A stretch of DNA of 64,000 nucleotides from NCBI GenBank assembly GCA_015689685.1, contig WVSL01000004.1, positions 124,001 to 188,000 on the forward strand, given 5' to 3'. Below the pieces are notes generated by a model. It worked only from the letters and a program-made list of their open reading frames with translations. It did not search any database and was not told the DNA's origin. This document shows positions 23,833 through 32,561 of the stretch, in pieces (the stretch's first letter is position 1; every line of letters begins with the position of its first letter). A program made the translations under genes and the position numbers. This stretch comes from Rhodobacterales bacterium HKCCE2091 (GTDB taxonomy: Bacteria > Pseudomonadota > Alphaproteobacteria > Rhodobacterales > Rhodobacteraceae).

Positions 23833-26001
23833 CTATTCCAGGGTGATGCGAGGCGCGCCGGGAACCAGTCGACCGATCCGCGCGGCGGATTCGAACCCCG
23901 CCTCCCGCAGCGCCGCCACGATCCCGTCCGCGGCATCCGCCGGTACGGCGGCGAGAAAGCCGCCAGCGGTTTGCGGGTCATAGAGCAACGCCTCTCGTGG
24001 TCCATCCTCGCCGCTGACGGCGCCCAGAAGCGCGATCCGGTTCGCAGGCAGGAGGGTTGATCCGACCCCCGCCTCGGACAGCGCAAGCGCGCCCGGTAGG
24101 AGTGGAACATCTTCTACAACAACTTCGGCAGAAACGCCCGAGGCCTCGGCCATGCCGAAGAGATGCCCGAGCAACCCGAACCCAGTGACGTCCGTCATGG
24201 CATGGGCGCGGGTGCGGAGGATCTCGGCCGCCCGCTGCTGGCTACGCTGCATTTCTGTCCAGACCGCAGATACGTCCGCACCGCGCGCGCGTCCCGCCAT
24301 CTCGCCCGCCAGGACCACGCCGGTGCCGATACCCCGCGTCAGGACCAGGGCATCGCCCGGCCGCGCGCCATCCAGCGTCAGCGCGGGGCCGTCGAGCAGG
24401 CCGGTGACGGTGAAGCCGATCATCAGTTCCGCGCCCTCCGCGCTGTGGCCGCCGACGATCTCCGCCCCCGCTTCGGTCACCGCCTCCCCGGCAGCGGACA
24501 GGATCTCCGCCATCGTCCGAGCCTGCAGCCGTTCGGCCATTCGCGGCAGCGTCACCTGCGCCAGCACCGCCTGGGGCGCGGCCCCCATCGCCCAGGCGTC
24601 GCCCATCGCGTGCAGCGCCGCGACGCGGGCGAAGACCGCAGGGTCCTCGCAGAACGCCCGAAGGTGATCCGTCGTCACCACCTGGCGCGCGCCGCCGATC
24701 GCCAGCACCGCCGCGTCGTCGCCCGCACGGGTCAGGACATCCGCGCGCCCGGTTCGGGGTAGGGCCGCCAGCGCGTCGCGGAGAACCGCGCCGCCGACCT
24801 TCGCGCCGCAGCCGCCGCAGGGGGCGGGGCCGGCCATCCGCTCCGCCACGCCCTCCGCGGCACCCTCCGGCACCGGGGGCGGGGGCATGGTCGGCAGGTC
24901 GTCGAACCTCGCCATGAAGCGGCGGTCGATGCGATCCTTCCAGCGCCAGACCCACGGCCCCGACACGACGATCCCCGCCTTCTCGCCAAGCGCCGCCTTC
25001 CGGCCGAGCGAGACCAGCTTCAGGTAATCCTTCTGCGGGCGGAACGGCCGCGCCTGCCCGCCGGTCAGCGCCGCGCGCAGGTTGTGGGCGAGCACGGGGG
25101 CCGCCCGAACCGCGTAGACGCCGGCCTTCGGCCGCGGGTCGTGCGAGAGGTGCGCGCAGTCACCGGCGGCGAATACAGCGGGGTCCGAGGTGCGAAGTTG
25201 CGCGTCGACCACGAGATAGCCGTCCAGGGTCTCGAGCCCGGTATCCGCGATCCAGTTGTGGGGCCGCGCGCCCGCCGCGCCGATCACGCAATCGGCCCCG
25301 ATCGTGCCGCCGCCGGCGAGCGCCAGCCCATCGGAAGCGACCTCCGCCACGTCCCGACCCTCGTGCACGGTGACCCCTGCGGCATCGAGCGCGGTCAGCA
25401 TCCGGGACCGGGCCCCCGGCTTCAGGGCGGACAGCACCTGCCCCCGTTCGACCAGCGAAACCTCGGGCGACAGGTGCCGCAGCCGCCACGCCGCCGCCAT
25501 CGCAAGCTCCGCCCCCGCGACGCCGCCACCCAGGACGGCGACCCGGATCCCGTTCCGCGCGGTCTCGACCACCCGTGCCCAGGCCTCGGCGAAGCGTTCC
25601 AGCGGCTTGGCTGGCAGGGCGTGGGCGGCGAAACCCGGCAGCGCCGGCATCTCGGAGGTCACGCCGATATCGACCGACAGGAGGTCGTAGCCGACCGGCC
25701 CGCGACCCGCGACACGAACCTCGCGCCGGGCGGTGTCGATCCCCTCCGCCGTTCCGATCACGATCCGGGCGCCCGCGAACCGCGCGAGACGCACCATGTC
25801 CATCTGCAGGTCCCGAAGCGCGTAGTGTCCCGCGACGAAGCCCGGCAGCATCCCGGAATAGGCGGCGACCGGGCCGGGATGGATCAGCGTCACCCGCACG
25901 CCGGGCACGGGCCGCATTCCCCACATTCGCAGGACGAGCGCGTGGGAATGGCCGCCGCCGACCAGCACCAGGTCCTTCACCAGCGGCACGTTGGCCTGCA
26001 T
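23833..26001 (-). CDS. selD: selenide, water dikinase fused to an N-terminal FAD-dependent oxidoreductase domain
   Basis: The product is a 722-residue fusion. Residues 1-370 form a pyridine-nucleotide-disulfide oxidoreductase-like domain, with FAD motif LVLVGGGHSHA, a second Rossmann motif VAVLGGGVAGAELA and the FAD-proximal FAAGDCAHL. Residues 391-722 are SelD, which makes selenophosphate from selenide and ATP. Its active segment CGGCGAKVGG (Cys395/Cys398) is followed by AGDDAAVL and the GGHSAEGAELMIGF motif. The reactive position is cysteine, not selenocysteine. The FAD domain may reduce a selenium compound for the kinase; that is inference. ATG 26001 has a strong GGGGGAGGAA ribosome site; a farther upstream ATG at 26076 does not. 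Confidence 0.93.
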   Translation of the reverse strand: MQANVPLVKDLVLVGGGHSHALVLRMWGMRPVPGVRVTLIHPGPVAAYSGMLPGFVAGHYALRDLQMDMVRLARFAGARIVIGTAEGIDTARREVRVAGRGPVGYDLLSVDIGVTSEMPALPGFAAHALPAKPLERFAEAWARVVETARNGIRVAVLGGGVAGAELAMAAAWRLRHLSPEVSLVERGQVLSALKPGARSRMLTALDAAGVTVHEGRDVAEVASDGLALAGGGTIGADCVIGAAGARPHNWIADTGLETLDGYLVVDAQLRTSDPAVFAAGDCAHLSHDPRPKAGVYAVRAAPVLAHNLRAALTGGQARPFRPQKDYLKLVSLGRKAALGEKAGIVVSGPWVWRWKDRIDRRFMARFDDLPTMPPPPVPEGAAEGVAERMAGPAPCGGCGAKVGGAVLRDALAALPRTGRADVLTRAGDDAAVLAIGGARQVVTTDHLRAFCEDPAVFARVAALHAMGDAWAMGAAPQAVLAQVTLPRMAERLQARTMAEILSAAGEAVTEAGAEIVGGHSAEGAELMIGFTVTGLLDGPALTLDGARPGDALVLTRGIGTGVVLAGEMAGRARGADVSAVWTEMQRSQQRAAEILRTRAHAMTDVTGFGLLGHLFGMAEASGVSAEVVVEDVPLLPGALALSEAGVGSTLLPANRIALLGAVSGEDGPREALLYDPQTAGGFLAAVPADAADGIVAALREAGFESAARIGRLVPGAPRITLE

Positions 26002-26097
26002 CCCGTTCCTCCCCCGGAAACCCGTCTGTCGATTTCGCAACCCCCGCGCGGCGCGGTCAAGCGGACGCGCCGTCACGTCCCCGCGACCGCCGTACGT

Positions 26098-26865
26098 CTA
26101 CCGGAACGGGTCTTCCGGGTAGCCGACGCCGGTGAGGTAGAGGCCATCGGGCGGTGCCACCGGCCCGCACCGCGCCCGGTCCGCGGCGGCAAGCGCATCG
26201 GCCACGTCCGACGGAGACCATTTGCCCGCGCCGACCCGTTCCAGCGTGCCGACGATGGACCGCACCTGGTTGTGCAGGAACGACCGCGCGCGCAGGCGGA
26301 AATGGAATTCCCGCCCGCCGGGGCCATCAACCGCGCTGACCTCGACGGCATCCAGCGTCTTGACCGGGCTGTCGGCCTGGCACTGGGCCGCGCGGAAGGT
26401 CGTGAAATCGTGCCGCCCGACGAGCACCGCCGCCGCCTCCCGCATCGGGTCGAGCGACAGGTCGCCCTTCACGGCCCAGGCCTTGCCCACCTCCAGCGCC
26501 AGCGGCGCGCGGCGGTTAGCGACGCGGTAGAGATAGCGCCGCTCGACCGCAGAGAACCGGGCATGCCAGTCGTCGGCCACCCGCGCGCAGGCCACCACGG
26601 CGACGGGCGCGGGTTTGAGGTGGTAGTTCAGCGCCTCCGACAGCCGGAACGGGTCCCAGTCGCGGGTCATGTCGCACTGCGCGACCTGTCCCCAGGCATG
26701 GACGCCGGCATCGGTGCGGCCCGCGGCCGCGATGGACGGCAGGTCGGATTCCAGCTTCGCCAGCGCCGCTTCGAGCGTTCCCTGCACGGTCGGCAGCCCG
26801 TCCTGCCGCTGCCACCCGGCGAATGGCGCGCCGTCATACTCGATCTTCAGGGCATAGCGTGGCAT
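26098..26865 (-). CDS. truA: tRNA pseudouridine(38-40) synthase
   Basis: The product is a 255-residue enzyme that isomerises uridines 38-40 in the anticodon arm of many tRNAs. The N-terminus [19 protein letters not shown] is the standard TruA start. The catalytic aspartate is Asp52 in [11 protein letters not shown], and [22 protein letters not shown] is the second conserved block. Length is normal. It is divergent from ycjX and lies 96 bp upstream of selD in the same direction, so these two RNA-modification-related genes may share a transcript; no common promoter was identified. Confidence 0.95.
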   Translation of the reverse strand: MPRYALKIEYDGAPFAGWQRQDGLPTVQGTLEAALAKLESDLPSIAAAGRTDAGVHAWGQVAQCDMTRDWDPFRLSEALNYHLKPAPVAVVACARVADDWHARFSAVERRYLYRVANRRAPLALEVGKAWAVKGDLSLDPMREAAAVLVGRHDFTTFRAAQCQADSPVKTLDAVEVSAVDGPGGREFHFRLRARSFLHNQVRSIVGTLERVGAGKWSPSDVADALAAADRARCGPVAPPDGLYLTGVGYPEDPFR

Positions 26866-26964
26866 TCCCGCCCGCTAGCGCGAAATCCGCGGCACCGCCA
26901 CCCCTGTCATCCGCCCGTCCGAATGCCTATTCTCCGGCGGAACGGCCCGGGAAAGGACGACGGT

Positions 26965-28374
26965 TTGGTCATCGGTGCGATTGCGGACAGCCTCGGGCGG
27001 GGGATCGAGGGCGCGACCTCGGCCGTGTCGGAGGCGTTCTTCGAACCCGTGATCCGTCTCGGCGTCACCGGGCTCAGCCGCGCGGGCAAGACGGTGTTCA
27101 TCACCTCGCTCGTCGCAAACCTGATGGACCGGGGCCGGATGCCGGGGCTGGAGGCTGCGCAGTCGGGCCGCATCCGGGCGGCCTACCTCCAGCCGCAACC
27201 CGACGACACCATCCCGCGCTTCGACTACGAAACCCACCTTGCCGCGATCACCGGGCGCGATCCGCACTGGCCGCAATCGACGCGCCAGATCTCCGAACTC
27301 AGGCTGTCGCTTCGGGTGCGTCCCGCGGGGCTCCTGTCCGGCATCACGGGGCCGTGGACGGTGCATCTCGATATCGTGGACTATCCCGGCGAATGGTTGC
27401 TCGATCTCGGCCTGATCGACACGGGCTACGAGGCGTGGTCCGAGGACGCGCTCGCCCGTGCCGAGGGGCGGCCGGGTGCGGATGCCTACCTCGCGCTCCT
27501 GTCCGGAACCGACCCGGCGGAAAAACTCGACGAGGCGCGTGCCACCGCGCTCGCCCGCGCCTGGGCTTCGCACCTGCAGGAGTCGCGGGAGGCCGGATAC
27601 GCCGATTGCACGCCGGGGCGGTTCCTGCTGCCCGGCGATCTCGAAGGCTCGCCCGCCCTCACCTTCGCACCGCTGCCGCCCGGCGCCGCCCCGCGCGGGT
27701 CGCTCGCGCGGGAATTCGCGCGCCGGTTCGAAGCCTACAAGTCGCAGGTCGTGAAGCCCTTCTTCCGCGATCACTTCTCGCGGATCGACCGGCAGATCGT
27801 GCTGGTCGACGCGCTCGGCGCGATCCATGCCGGCCCGCGCGCGGTCGAGGATCTGCGCCGCGCGATGGCGGGCATCCTCGGCGCGTTCCGGCCCGGGCGG
27901 AACTCCTTCCTGACCGCGATCATGGGCAAGCGGGTGGAGCGGATCCTGTTCGCCGCGACCAAGGCCGATCACCTGCACCACGCACAGCACGCGCGGCTGA
28001 CGGCGATCATGGAGGCGCTTCTGCGCGAGGCCCGCGACCGCGCCGACTTCGCCGGGGCGGAGACCCGCGCGATGGCCATTGCCGCCCTGCGCGCCACGGT
28101 CGAGGAAACCCGCGACGTCGGCGGCAGGCAACTCGACTTCGTGCGCGGTCGGCTGGAGGAGACGGGCAAGGAGGCCGCGTTCCATCCCGGCGACCTGCCC
28201 GCCGACCCCCAGGCCCTGCTCGGCCCCGCGCGAAAGGGGGACAGCGACTGGCTCGACGGCGACTACGGTGCCATGCGCTTCGCGCCCGCCCGCCTGAGCC
28301 TGAAGCCGGGCGAGGGGCTGCCGCACATCCGGCTCGATTCCGCGGCCGAGTTCCTGCTCGGGGGCGCTCTGTGA
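26965..28374 (+). CDS. ycjX: YcjX-family P-loop NTPase
   Basis: The product is a 469-residue member of the YcjX (DUF463) family of GTPase-like proteins, stress- or phage-shock-associated in enterobacteria, with unknown exact function. The P-loop is GLSRAGKT in RLGVTGLSRAGKTVFITSLVANLMDRG, and DIVDYPGEWLLDL fits a Walker B/G3-like aspartate region. FAATKADHLHHAQH contains the base-specifying TKAD motif. I use TTG 26965, which has GAAAGGA seven bases upstream. ATG 26923 would add 14 residues but has no ribosome site. It ends in a GTGA overlap with a small acetyltransferase gene and is two genes from a YcjF-type protein. Confidence 0.86.
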   Translation: MVIGAIADSLGRGIEGATSAVSEAFFEPVIRLGVTGLSRAGKTVFITSLVANLMDRGRMPGLEAAQSGRIRAAYLQPQPDDTIPRFDYETHLAAITGRDPHWPQSTRQISELRLSLRVRPAGLLSGITGPWTVHLDIVDYPGEWLLDLGLIDTGYEAWSEDALARAEGRPGADAYLALLSGTDPAEKLDEARATALARAWASHLQESREAGYADCTPGRFLLPGDLEGSPALTFAPLPPGAAPRGSLAREFARRFEAYKSQVVKPFFRDHFSRIDRQIVLVDALGAIHAGPRAVEDLRRAMAGILGAFRPGRNSFLTAIMGKRVERILFAATKADHLHHAQHARLTAIMEALLREARDRADFAGAETRAMAIAALRATVEETRDVGGRQLDFVRGRLEETGKEAAFHPGDLPADPQALLGPARKGDSDWLDGDYGAMRFAPARLSLKPGEGLPHIRLDSAAEFLLGGAL

Positions 28375-28817
28375 GCCGCCGTGCCCTCAGGCCCGCCATC
28401 GCGCCCGCCGCGCCGTCGGATGCGCCGGACATGGCGGGCATCCTGACCGACTGGGTCGCCGAAACGCCGTGGATGCCGCTGCTGCATACCGAGGCCGACA
28501 CGCTGGAACTGTGCGAGGGACTGGTGCCGGTCACGACCGTCGCGCTTCGGGCCGGCCGGCCGGTCGGGTTCCTGTCGCGGCGCGGGTCGGAGGTGCTGAC
28601 CCTGTTCCTCGCGCGGTCCGAACGCGGGCAGGGCACCGGCAAGCGGCTTCTCGATGCGGCCAAGGCCGAATGCCCGCAGCTTTCGCTCTGGACCTTCGCC
28701 GCGAACGACCGGGCGCGGGCGTTCTACGCGCGGGAAGGGTTCGCGGAGACCGGTGGCACGGCAGGCGACAACGACGAGGGCCTGCCCGACATCCGACTGG
28801 AATGGAGCCGGAGATGA
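28371..28817 (+). CDS. GNAT-family N-acetyltransferase
   Basis: This 148-residue protein shows the GNAT fold: VGFLSRRGSEVLTLFLARSERGQGTGKRLLDAAK contains strand 4 and the acetyl-CoA loop R-G-Q-G-T-G-K. LWTFAANDRARAFYAREGFAETGG is the usual C-terminal NxxARxFYxxxGF block. The substrate is unknown. GTG 28371 overlaps the ycjX stop and the TGA overlaps the next ATG, so it sits translationally locked between ycjX and ycjF. This insertion is noteworthy because ycjX and ycjF are normally immediate neighbours. Confidence 0.86.
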   Translation: MSRRALRPAIAPAAPSDAPDMAGILTDWVAETPWMPLLHTEADTLELCEGLVPVTTVALRAGRPVGFLSRRGSEVLTLFLARSERGQGTGKRLLDAAKAECPQLSLWTFAANDRARAFYAREGFAETGGTAGDNDEGLPDIRLEWSRR

Positions 28818-29818
28818 CCGACCGCAAGGGACCCGTCCTGATCGAGATCGGCGAGGGCGAGGCACCGGCGCCGTCCCCCGCCGAGGCGCCGCCGGTTCCC
28901 GGCAGCCCCGTCCCCCGCGCCCGCGCGATGGAGACGATGGCCGCGCTCGCCGCGCGCCGCACCTCGGCCCTCGCGCGTTTCTTCTGGTGGGCGCTGACGG
29001 CGCTGATCGGCTTCGCGGTGTCCATCGCGGCCTGGCAGTTCGTCACCGGGCTTCTCGAAAGCTACCCGGTGCTCGGCTGGATCGCGACCGTCCTCGTCGG
29101 GCTCTTCGTTCTTGCCGCGGTGCTGGTCGCCCTGCGTGAGGCCGCGGGCTTTGCCCGGCTCGGACGGCTCGACTCGATCCGGCGGGAGGCCGAGCACGCG
29201 GTGTCCGCGGGCGATCTCGCCGCCGCGCGCGACGTGGCGGGGCGGCTTGCCGGGCTCTATTCCGGCCGGCCGGAGTTGCAGGAGGGACGCGCGCGTCTCC
29301 AGGAACTGCGCGGCGACATGTTCGAGGCCGGGGCCATCTTCTCTCTCGCCGAGGCGGAGCTTCTCGTGCCGCTCGACCGTGCCGCCACGCGTGAGATCGA
29401 GGCCGCGGCACGGCAGGTCGCGACCGTGACGGCCCTTGTTCCGATCGCGCTGGCCGATGTCGCGACGGCGCTGGTGTCGAACCTGCGCATGATCCGTCGC
29501 ATCGCGGAAATCTATGGCGGCCGGTCCGGCACGCTCGGCGCCTGGCGGCTGACCCGCGCCGTTCTGACCCACCTCGTCGCGACGGGCGCGGTGGCCGTGG
29601 GAGACGACCTGATCGGGTCGGTCGCGGGCGGATCGGTCCTGTCCAAGGTGTCCCGCCGGTTCGGAGAGGGCGTGGTCAACGGCGCGCTGACCGCGCGGGT
29701 CGGCGTGGCCGCGGTGGAGGTCTGCCGCCCGCTGCCGTTCGGCGAAGGCCGGCGGCCGAGCGTGACCGGCCTGCTGCGCCGCGCCCTGACCGGGCTGTTC
29801 GACCGCGCCGAGGGCTGA
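28814..29818 (+). CDS. YcjF-type inner-membrane protein (TIGR01620/DUF697 family)
   Basis: The product is a 334-residue protein with a cytosolic proline-rich N-terminus (residues 1-50), two transmembrane spans (about 56-78 and 86-107) and a long cytosolic C-terminal helical domain. That domain carries the DUF697 block VPIALADVATALVSNLRMIRRIAEIYGGRSGTLGAWRL and the later VNGALTARVGVAAVEVCRPLPF. Homologues (YcjF, HI0043) always go with YcjX and may act as its membrane anchor in envelope stress. ATG 28814 overlaps the acetyltransferase stop. The three-gene unit ends 22 bp from a convergent DUF1127 gene. Confidence 0.88.
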   Translation: MTDRKGPVLIEIGEGEAPAPSPAEAPPVPGSPVPRARAMETMAALAARRTSALARFFWWALTALIGFAVSIAAWQFVTGLLESYPVLGWIATVLVGLFVLAAVLVALREAAGFARLGRLDSIRREAEHAVSAGDLAAARDVAGRLAGLYSGRPELQEGRARLQELRGDMFEAGAIFSLAEAELLVPLDRAATREIEAAARQVATVTALVPIALADVATALVSNLRMIRRIAEIYGGRSGTLGAWRLTRAVLTHLVATGAVAVGDDLIGSVAGGSVLSKVSRRFGEGVVNGALTARVGVAAVEVCRPLPFGEGRRPSVTGLLRRALTGLFDRAEG

Positions 29819-29840
29819 GCGCGCCGCGGCACGGCACCGC

Positions 29841-30056
29841 TCAGGCGAGCATCCGGCCCAGGATCGCCTCCATCGTGATCCGTGCGCGGTCGGGCGGGGT
29901 CAGCCCCATGTCGCGGAGTTCCGGCGGCACGAGCCGCTGTGCGCAGCGGTATTCCCTGTAGGCGCGGTTCCACGCCACGATCACGGCCTGCACGGGCGAA
30001 CGCGGCAGGTTGCCCCCGGTCCTGACGCGTCGGAATTCGGTCGCGGCTTCGATCAT
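29841..30056 (-). CDS. DUF1127-like small protein
   Basis: The product is a 71-residue basic protein whose middle (AVIVAWNRAYREYRCAQRLVPPELRDMGLTPPDRAR) matches the pattern of DUF1127/YjiS proteins: an amphipathic Arg-rich helix, then L-x-x-M/I-G-L-x-x-x-D. Such proteins are abundant in alphaproteobacteria, and some affect phosphate/carbon metabolism or bind RNA; the role here is unknown. The ATG has a good ribosome site (AGGAGAA, spacing 7). The C-terminus (ITMEAILGRMLA) is longer than in the shortest members. Confidence 0.7.
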   Translation of the reverse strand: MIEAATEFRRVRTGGNLPRSPVQAVIVAWNRAYREYRCAQRLVPPELRDMGLTPPDRARITMEAILGRMLA

Positions 30057-30204
30057 GGCGGTTCTCCTGCGTGTCCGTCCTCCAGCCCTGTCGCATCCGC
30101 CGGGTTAACACGGGGTCAGCGCGAAGAAGGCCGGTCGCGGTTTCACATATGCGGAATGCAGAAAGTGCGGGACGCGGCCGGTCGGGCATGGCAGACCTCG
30201 GGGC

Positions 30205-31158
30205 ATGACCGCACCGGCCCCCGCCATGTCCGCCACGCCCGACCGGCCGCTCCTGGGCATCCTCCTGATGCTCGGTTTCTGCTGCGTGATCCCGTTTTCG
30301 GACGCGCTGGCGAAGCTGCTCGGCGGACAGGTGCCCCTGCTGCAACTGATCCTCGTCCGCTACGTCGCGCAGGCGGGTCTGTTCCTGCCGCTGGCGCTGA
30401 TGATGGGAACGGTCCTGTTCCCGTCGCGTCGCGCCACGCTGCTCGTCTTCATCCGCGGTATCCTGCAGATCCTCGGCATCGGCACGATGTTCACCGCGCT
30501 GCGGCTGCTGCCGCTGGCCGATGCCGTCGCGATCGCCTTCGTGATGCCGTTCATCATGCTGATCCTCGGCAAGTACGTCCTCGGGGAGGAAGTCGGCCCG
30601 CGGCGGCTGTCGGCCTGCGCGGTCGGGTTCTGTGGCACGCTGATGGTCGTCCAGCCGAGCTTCGTGGAAGTCGGCGCCGCAGCGTTCCTTCCGCTCGCCG
30701 TCGCGCTGATCTTCGCGGTGTTCATGCTGGTGACACGCCTGATCGCGAAGGAGGTCGCACCGGCCGCGATGCAGGCGGGTTCGGCGCTGCTCGGGCTGCC
30801 GGTGCTGCTGCCCCTGTTGCTGCTGGACATCCCGGGCGACCCGTCGCCGACGGCGCTGGTCGCGGTTCCGCCGGGGACGGCGGCGCTCCTGGTGGCGCTC
30901 GGGATCACCGGGGCGGTCGGGCACCTGATGATGACCGCAAGCCTGCGCTTTGCCCCCTCGGCCACGCTGGCACCGATGCAGTACCTTGAAATCCCTATGG
31001 CCACGCTGATCGGCTGGCTGATCTTCCGCGAACTGCCGGATGGGCTGGCGCTCGCCGGGATCGCGCTGACCATCGCCTCGGGTCTCTACATCGTCGCCCG
31101 CGAACGCGGTCTCAGCCGCGCCGTGCCGCCGACACCGCCCGGACCGCCCGTGGTGTGA
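30205..31158 (+). CDS. EamA/DMT-family transporter
   Basis: The product is a 317-residue integral membrane protein with ten predicted spans arranged as two EamA repeats. The first starts LLGILLMLGFCCVIPFSDALAKLL and the second near AAAFLPLAVALIFAVFMLVTRLIAK. It ends with the family's conserved APMQYLEIPMATLIGWLIFRE and GLALAGIALTIASGLYIV. Drug/metabolite transporters of this type export amino acids, nucleobases or toxic metabolites; the substrate is unknown. The start could be ATG 30205 or ATG 30226. The last 47 bp overlap the end of the convergent FAD monooxygenase gene. Confidence 0.88.
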   Translation: MTAPAPAMSATPDRPLLGILLMLGFCCVIPFSDALAKLLGGQVPLLQLILVRYVAQAGLFLPLALMMGTVLFPSRRATLLVFIRGILQILGIGTMFTALRLLPLADAVAIAFVMPFIMLILGKYVLGEEVGPRRLSACAVGFCGTLMVVQPSFVEVGAAAFLPLAVALIFAVFMLVTRLIAKEVAPAAMQAGSALLGLPVLLPLLLLDIPGDPSPTALVAVPPGTAALLVALGITGAVGHLMMTASLRFAPSATLAPMQYLEIPMATLIGWLIFRELPDGLALAGIALTIASGLYIVARERGLSRAVPPTPPGPPVV

Positions 31159-32308
31159 GCGCGGGCATCGGCGGCAGGAGATCGCCGCAGACGAGCCGTG
31201 TCAGGATGCGCGGCAGCGGCGGGACCTGGGACATCGGCGCCAGCAGGCGGTCGCGGACCACGGGCAGGAAGCGGCTGTCGGACTGGTATTGCGGGGTGAA
31301 GGACGCGGACAGCGCCTGGTAGGCCGCGACATGCCATCGCCGGGCGGAGGCATAGCGCGGCAGGGCTTCCGACAGCGGGCGGTCGCGCAACGCCAGTTGC
31401 AGGGCGCGAGCGTCGAGCAGCGCCATGTTCGCGCCCTGGCCGAGCTGCGGGCTCGCGCGGTGCGCGGCATCGCCGATGTGGACGATCCCCTCGTCCCATG
31501 TCCGCCGCAGCGAGCCGTGACCGTAGCGGGCGAAGGTGAAGGCGTCGTGGATGACGTCATCGGTGAGGAACGCGGCCATCTGCGGCCAGAGTGACAGGGC
31601 CTCCGCCCGCCAGTCCGCGAAGGGGCGCGCGCGCCATTCGGCCTCGCCGTCCGCGGGCAGGGAATAGAACACGGCGGCAAGCCGCTGCGCGCTGCCGGGC
31701 AGGCGGCCCACGGGCAGGACGCCGATCATCCGGTCGGCGCGGCGGTAGCGCTGGTTCAGCATGTCGGGCGGCATCGGGGCGTCGTCGGGCCAGGGCAGGG
31801 TGGCCCAGACCGCGCCGTAGGGCAGGGGGCGGGCGACGAGCGGCGACAGGACGGACCCCGCGCCGAGCGCATCCACGACCAGGTCGAAAGCATCGCTGCG
31901 GCCGTCCGCGAACAGGAGCCGTAGGCCGTCCCGCCCGATGACACGGTGGCCGAGGGCGAAGCGCGCCCCGGCCCGTTCCGCCGCGCCCAGAAGCGCATGG
32001 TGCAGCGCGGCGCGGTGGATGGCGAGCCCCTGCCGGTCCTCCGTCTTGCCGTAGGCGACCCGCAGGACCACGCGGCCGCTGTCGGACTCCAGCCCCTCCA
32101 TCCGGGTCACGCGCTGGCCGAGCGTCTCGGCGTCCTCCGCGCCGGCGAGCCGCAGCATCTCGCGCCCGACCGGCTGGATCACCAGCCCGGACCCCACGGG
32201 CTGCGGCGTCTCGAAGCGGTCGTGAACCGTCACCTCGTGCCCGTCGGACGCTAGGAAGGCCGCCGCCGCCAGCCCGCCGATTCCGGCCCCCGCGATCCCG
32301 ATCCGCAT
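31112..32308 (-). CDS. FAD-dependent monooxygenase (PHBH/UbiH-like)
   Basis: The product is a 398-residue flavoprotein hydroxylase. MRIGIAGAGIGGLAAAAFLASDGHEVTVHDR is the FAD Rossmann motif (GxGxxG). FDLVVDALGAGSVL carries the DG-like conserved motif in modified form, and IVHIGDAAHRASPQLGQGANMALLDA is the GD motif with the usual C-terminal helix. The fold is that of 3-hydroxybenzoate/salicylate hydroxylases; the substrate is open. I start at ATG 32308, directly before the GxGxxG strand, with GGAGGGG upstream. The in-frame extension to 32422 is arginine-rich and non-homologous. Its tail overlaps the DMT transporter gene. Confidence 0.88.
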   Translation of the reverse strand: MRIGIAGAGIGGLAAAAFLASDGHEVTVHDRFETPQPVGSGLVIQPVGREMLRLAGAEDAETLGQRVTRMEGLESDSGRVVLRVAYGKTEDRQGLAIHRAALHHALLGAAERAGARFALGHRVIGRDGLRLLFADGRSDAFDLVVDALGAGSVLSPLVARPLPYGAVWATLPWPDDAPMPPDMLNQRYRRADRMIGVLPVGRLPGSAQRLAAVFYSLPADGEAEWRARPFADWRAEALSLWPQMAAFLTDDVIHDAFTFARYGHGSLRRTWDEGIVHIGDAAHRASPQLGQGANMALLDARALQLALRDRPLSEALPRYASARRWHVAAYQALSASFTPQYQSDSRFLPVVRDRLLAPMSQVPPLPRILTRLVCGDLLPPMPALTPRAVRAVSAARRG

Positions 32309-32498
32309 GTTCCGCGCCCCTCCGGCCCTTCGCCCCGCGGAGCGCCTTAGCCGCCGCGTCGGGACGCGGCAACCGCTCCGCCCTTGCACCGCAGGCGCCT
32401 GCGGCCTATAGGCATCGCCCATGACGGGACGTCTCGCATATCACACGATACGAATTACGGGCCCGGCGCGCGCCTGACGCCGCCGGGACGATAGGCGC

Positions 32499-32527
32499 TT
32501 GAGCATTCGCGCCGCCCCTCCTATTCC
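32499..32527 (+). promoter_or_regulatory. probable sigma-70 promoter of ileS
   Basis: TTGAGC (32499-32504) and TATTCC (32522-32527) are separated by 17 bp and lie 35 bp before the ATG of ileS. Both keep the strongest consensus positions (TTGA and TAT). The rest of the 250-bp gap after the divergent monooxygenase gene shows nothing else I can name, and there is no T-box-like leader. Confidence 0.4.
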
Positions 32528-32561
32528 CGATTTCGACCCGACAAGATAAGGACGGCCGCCC

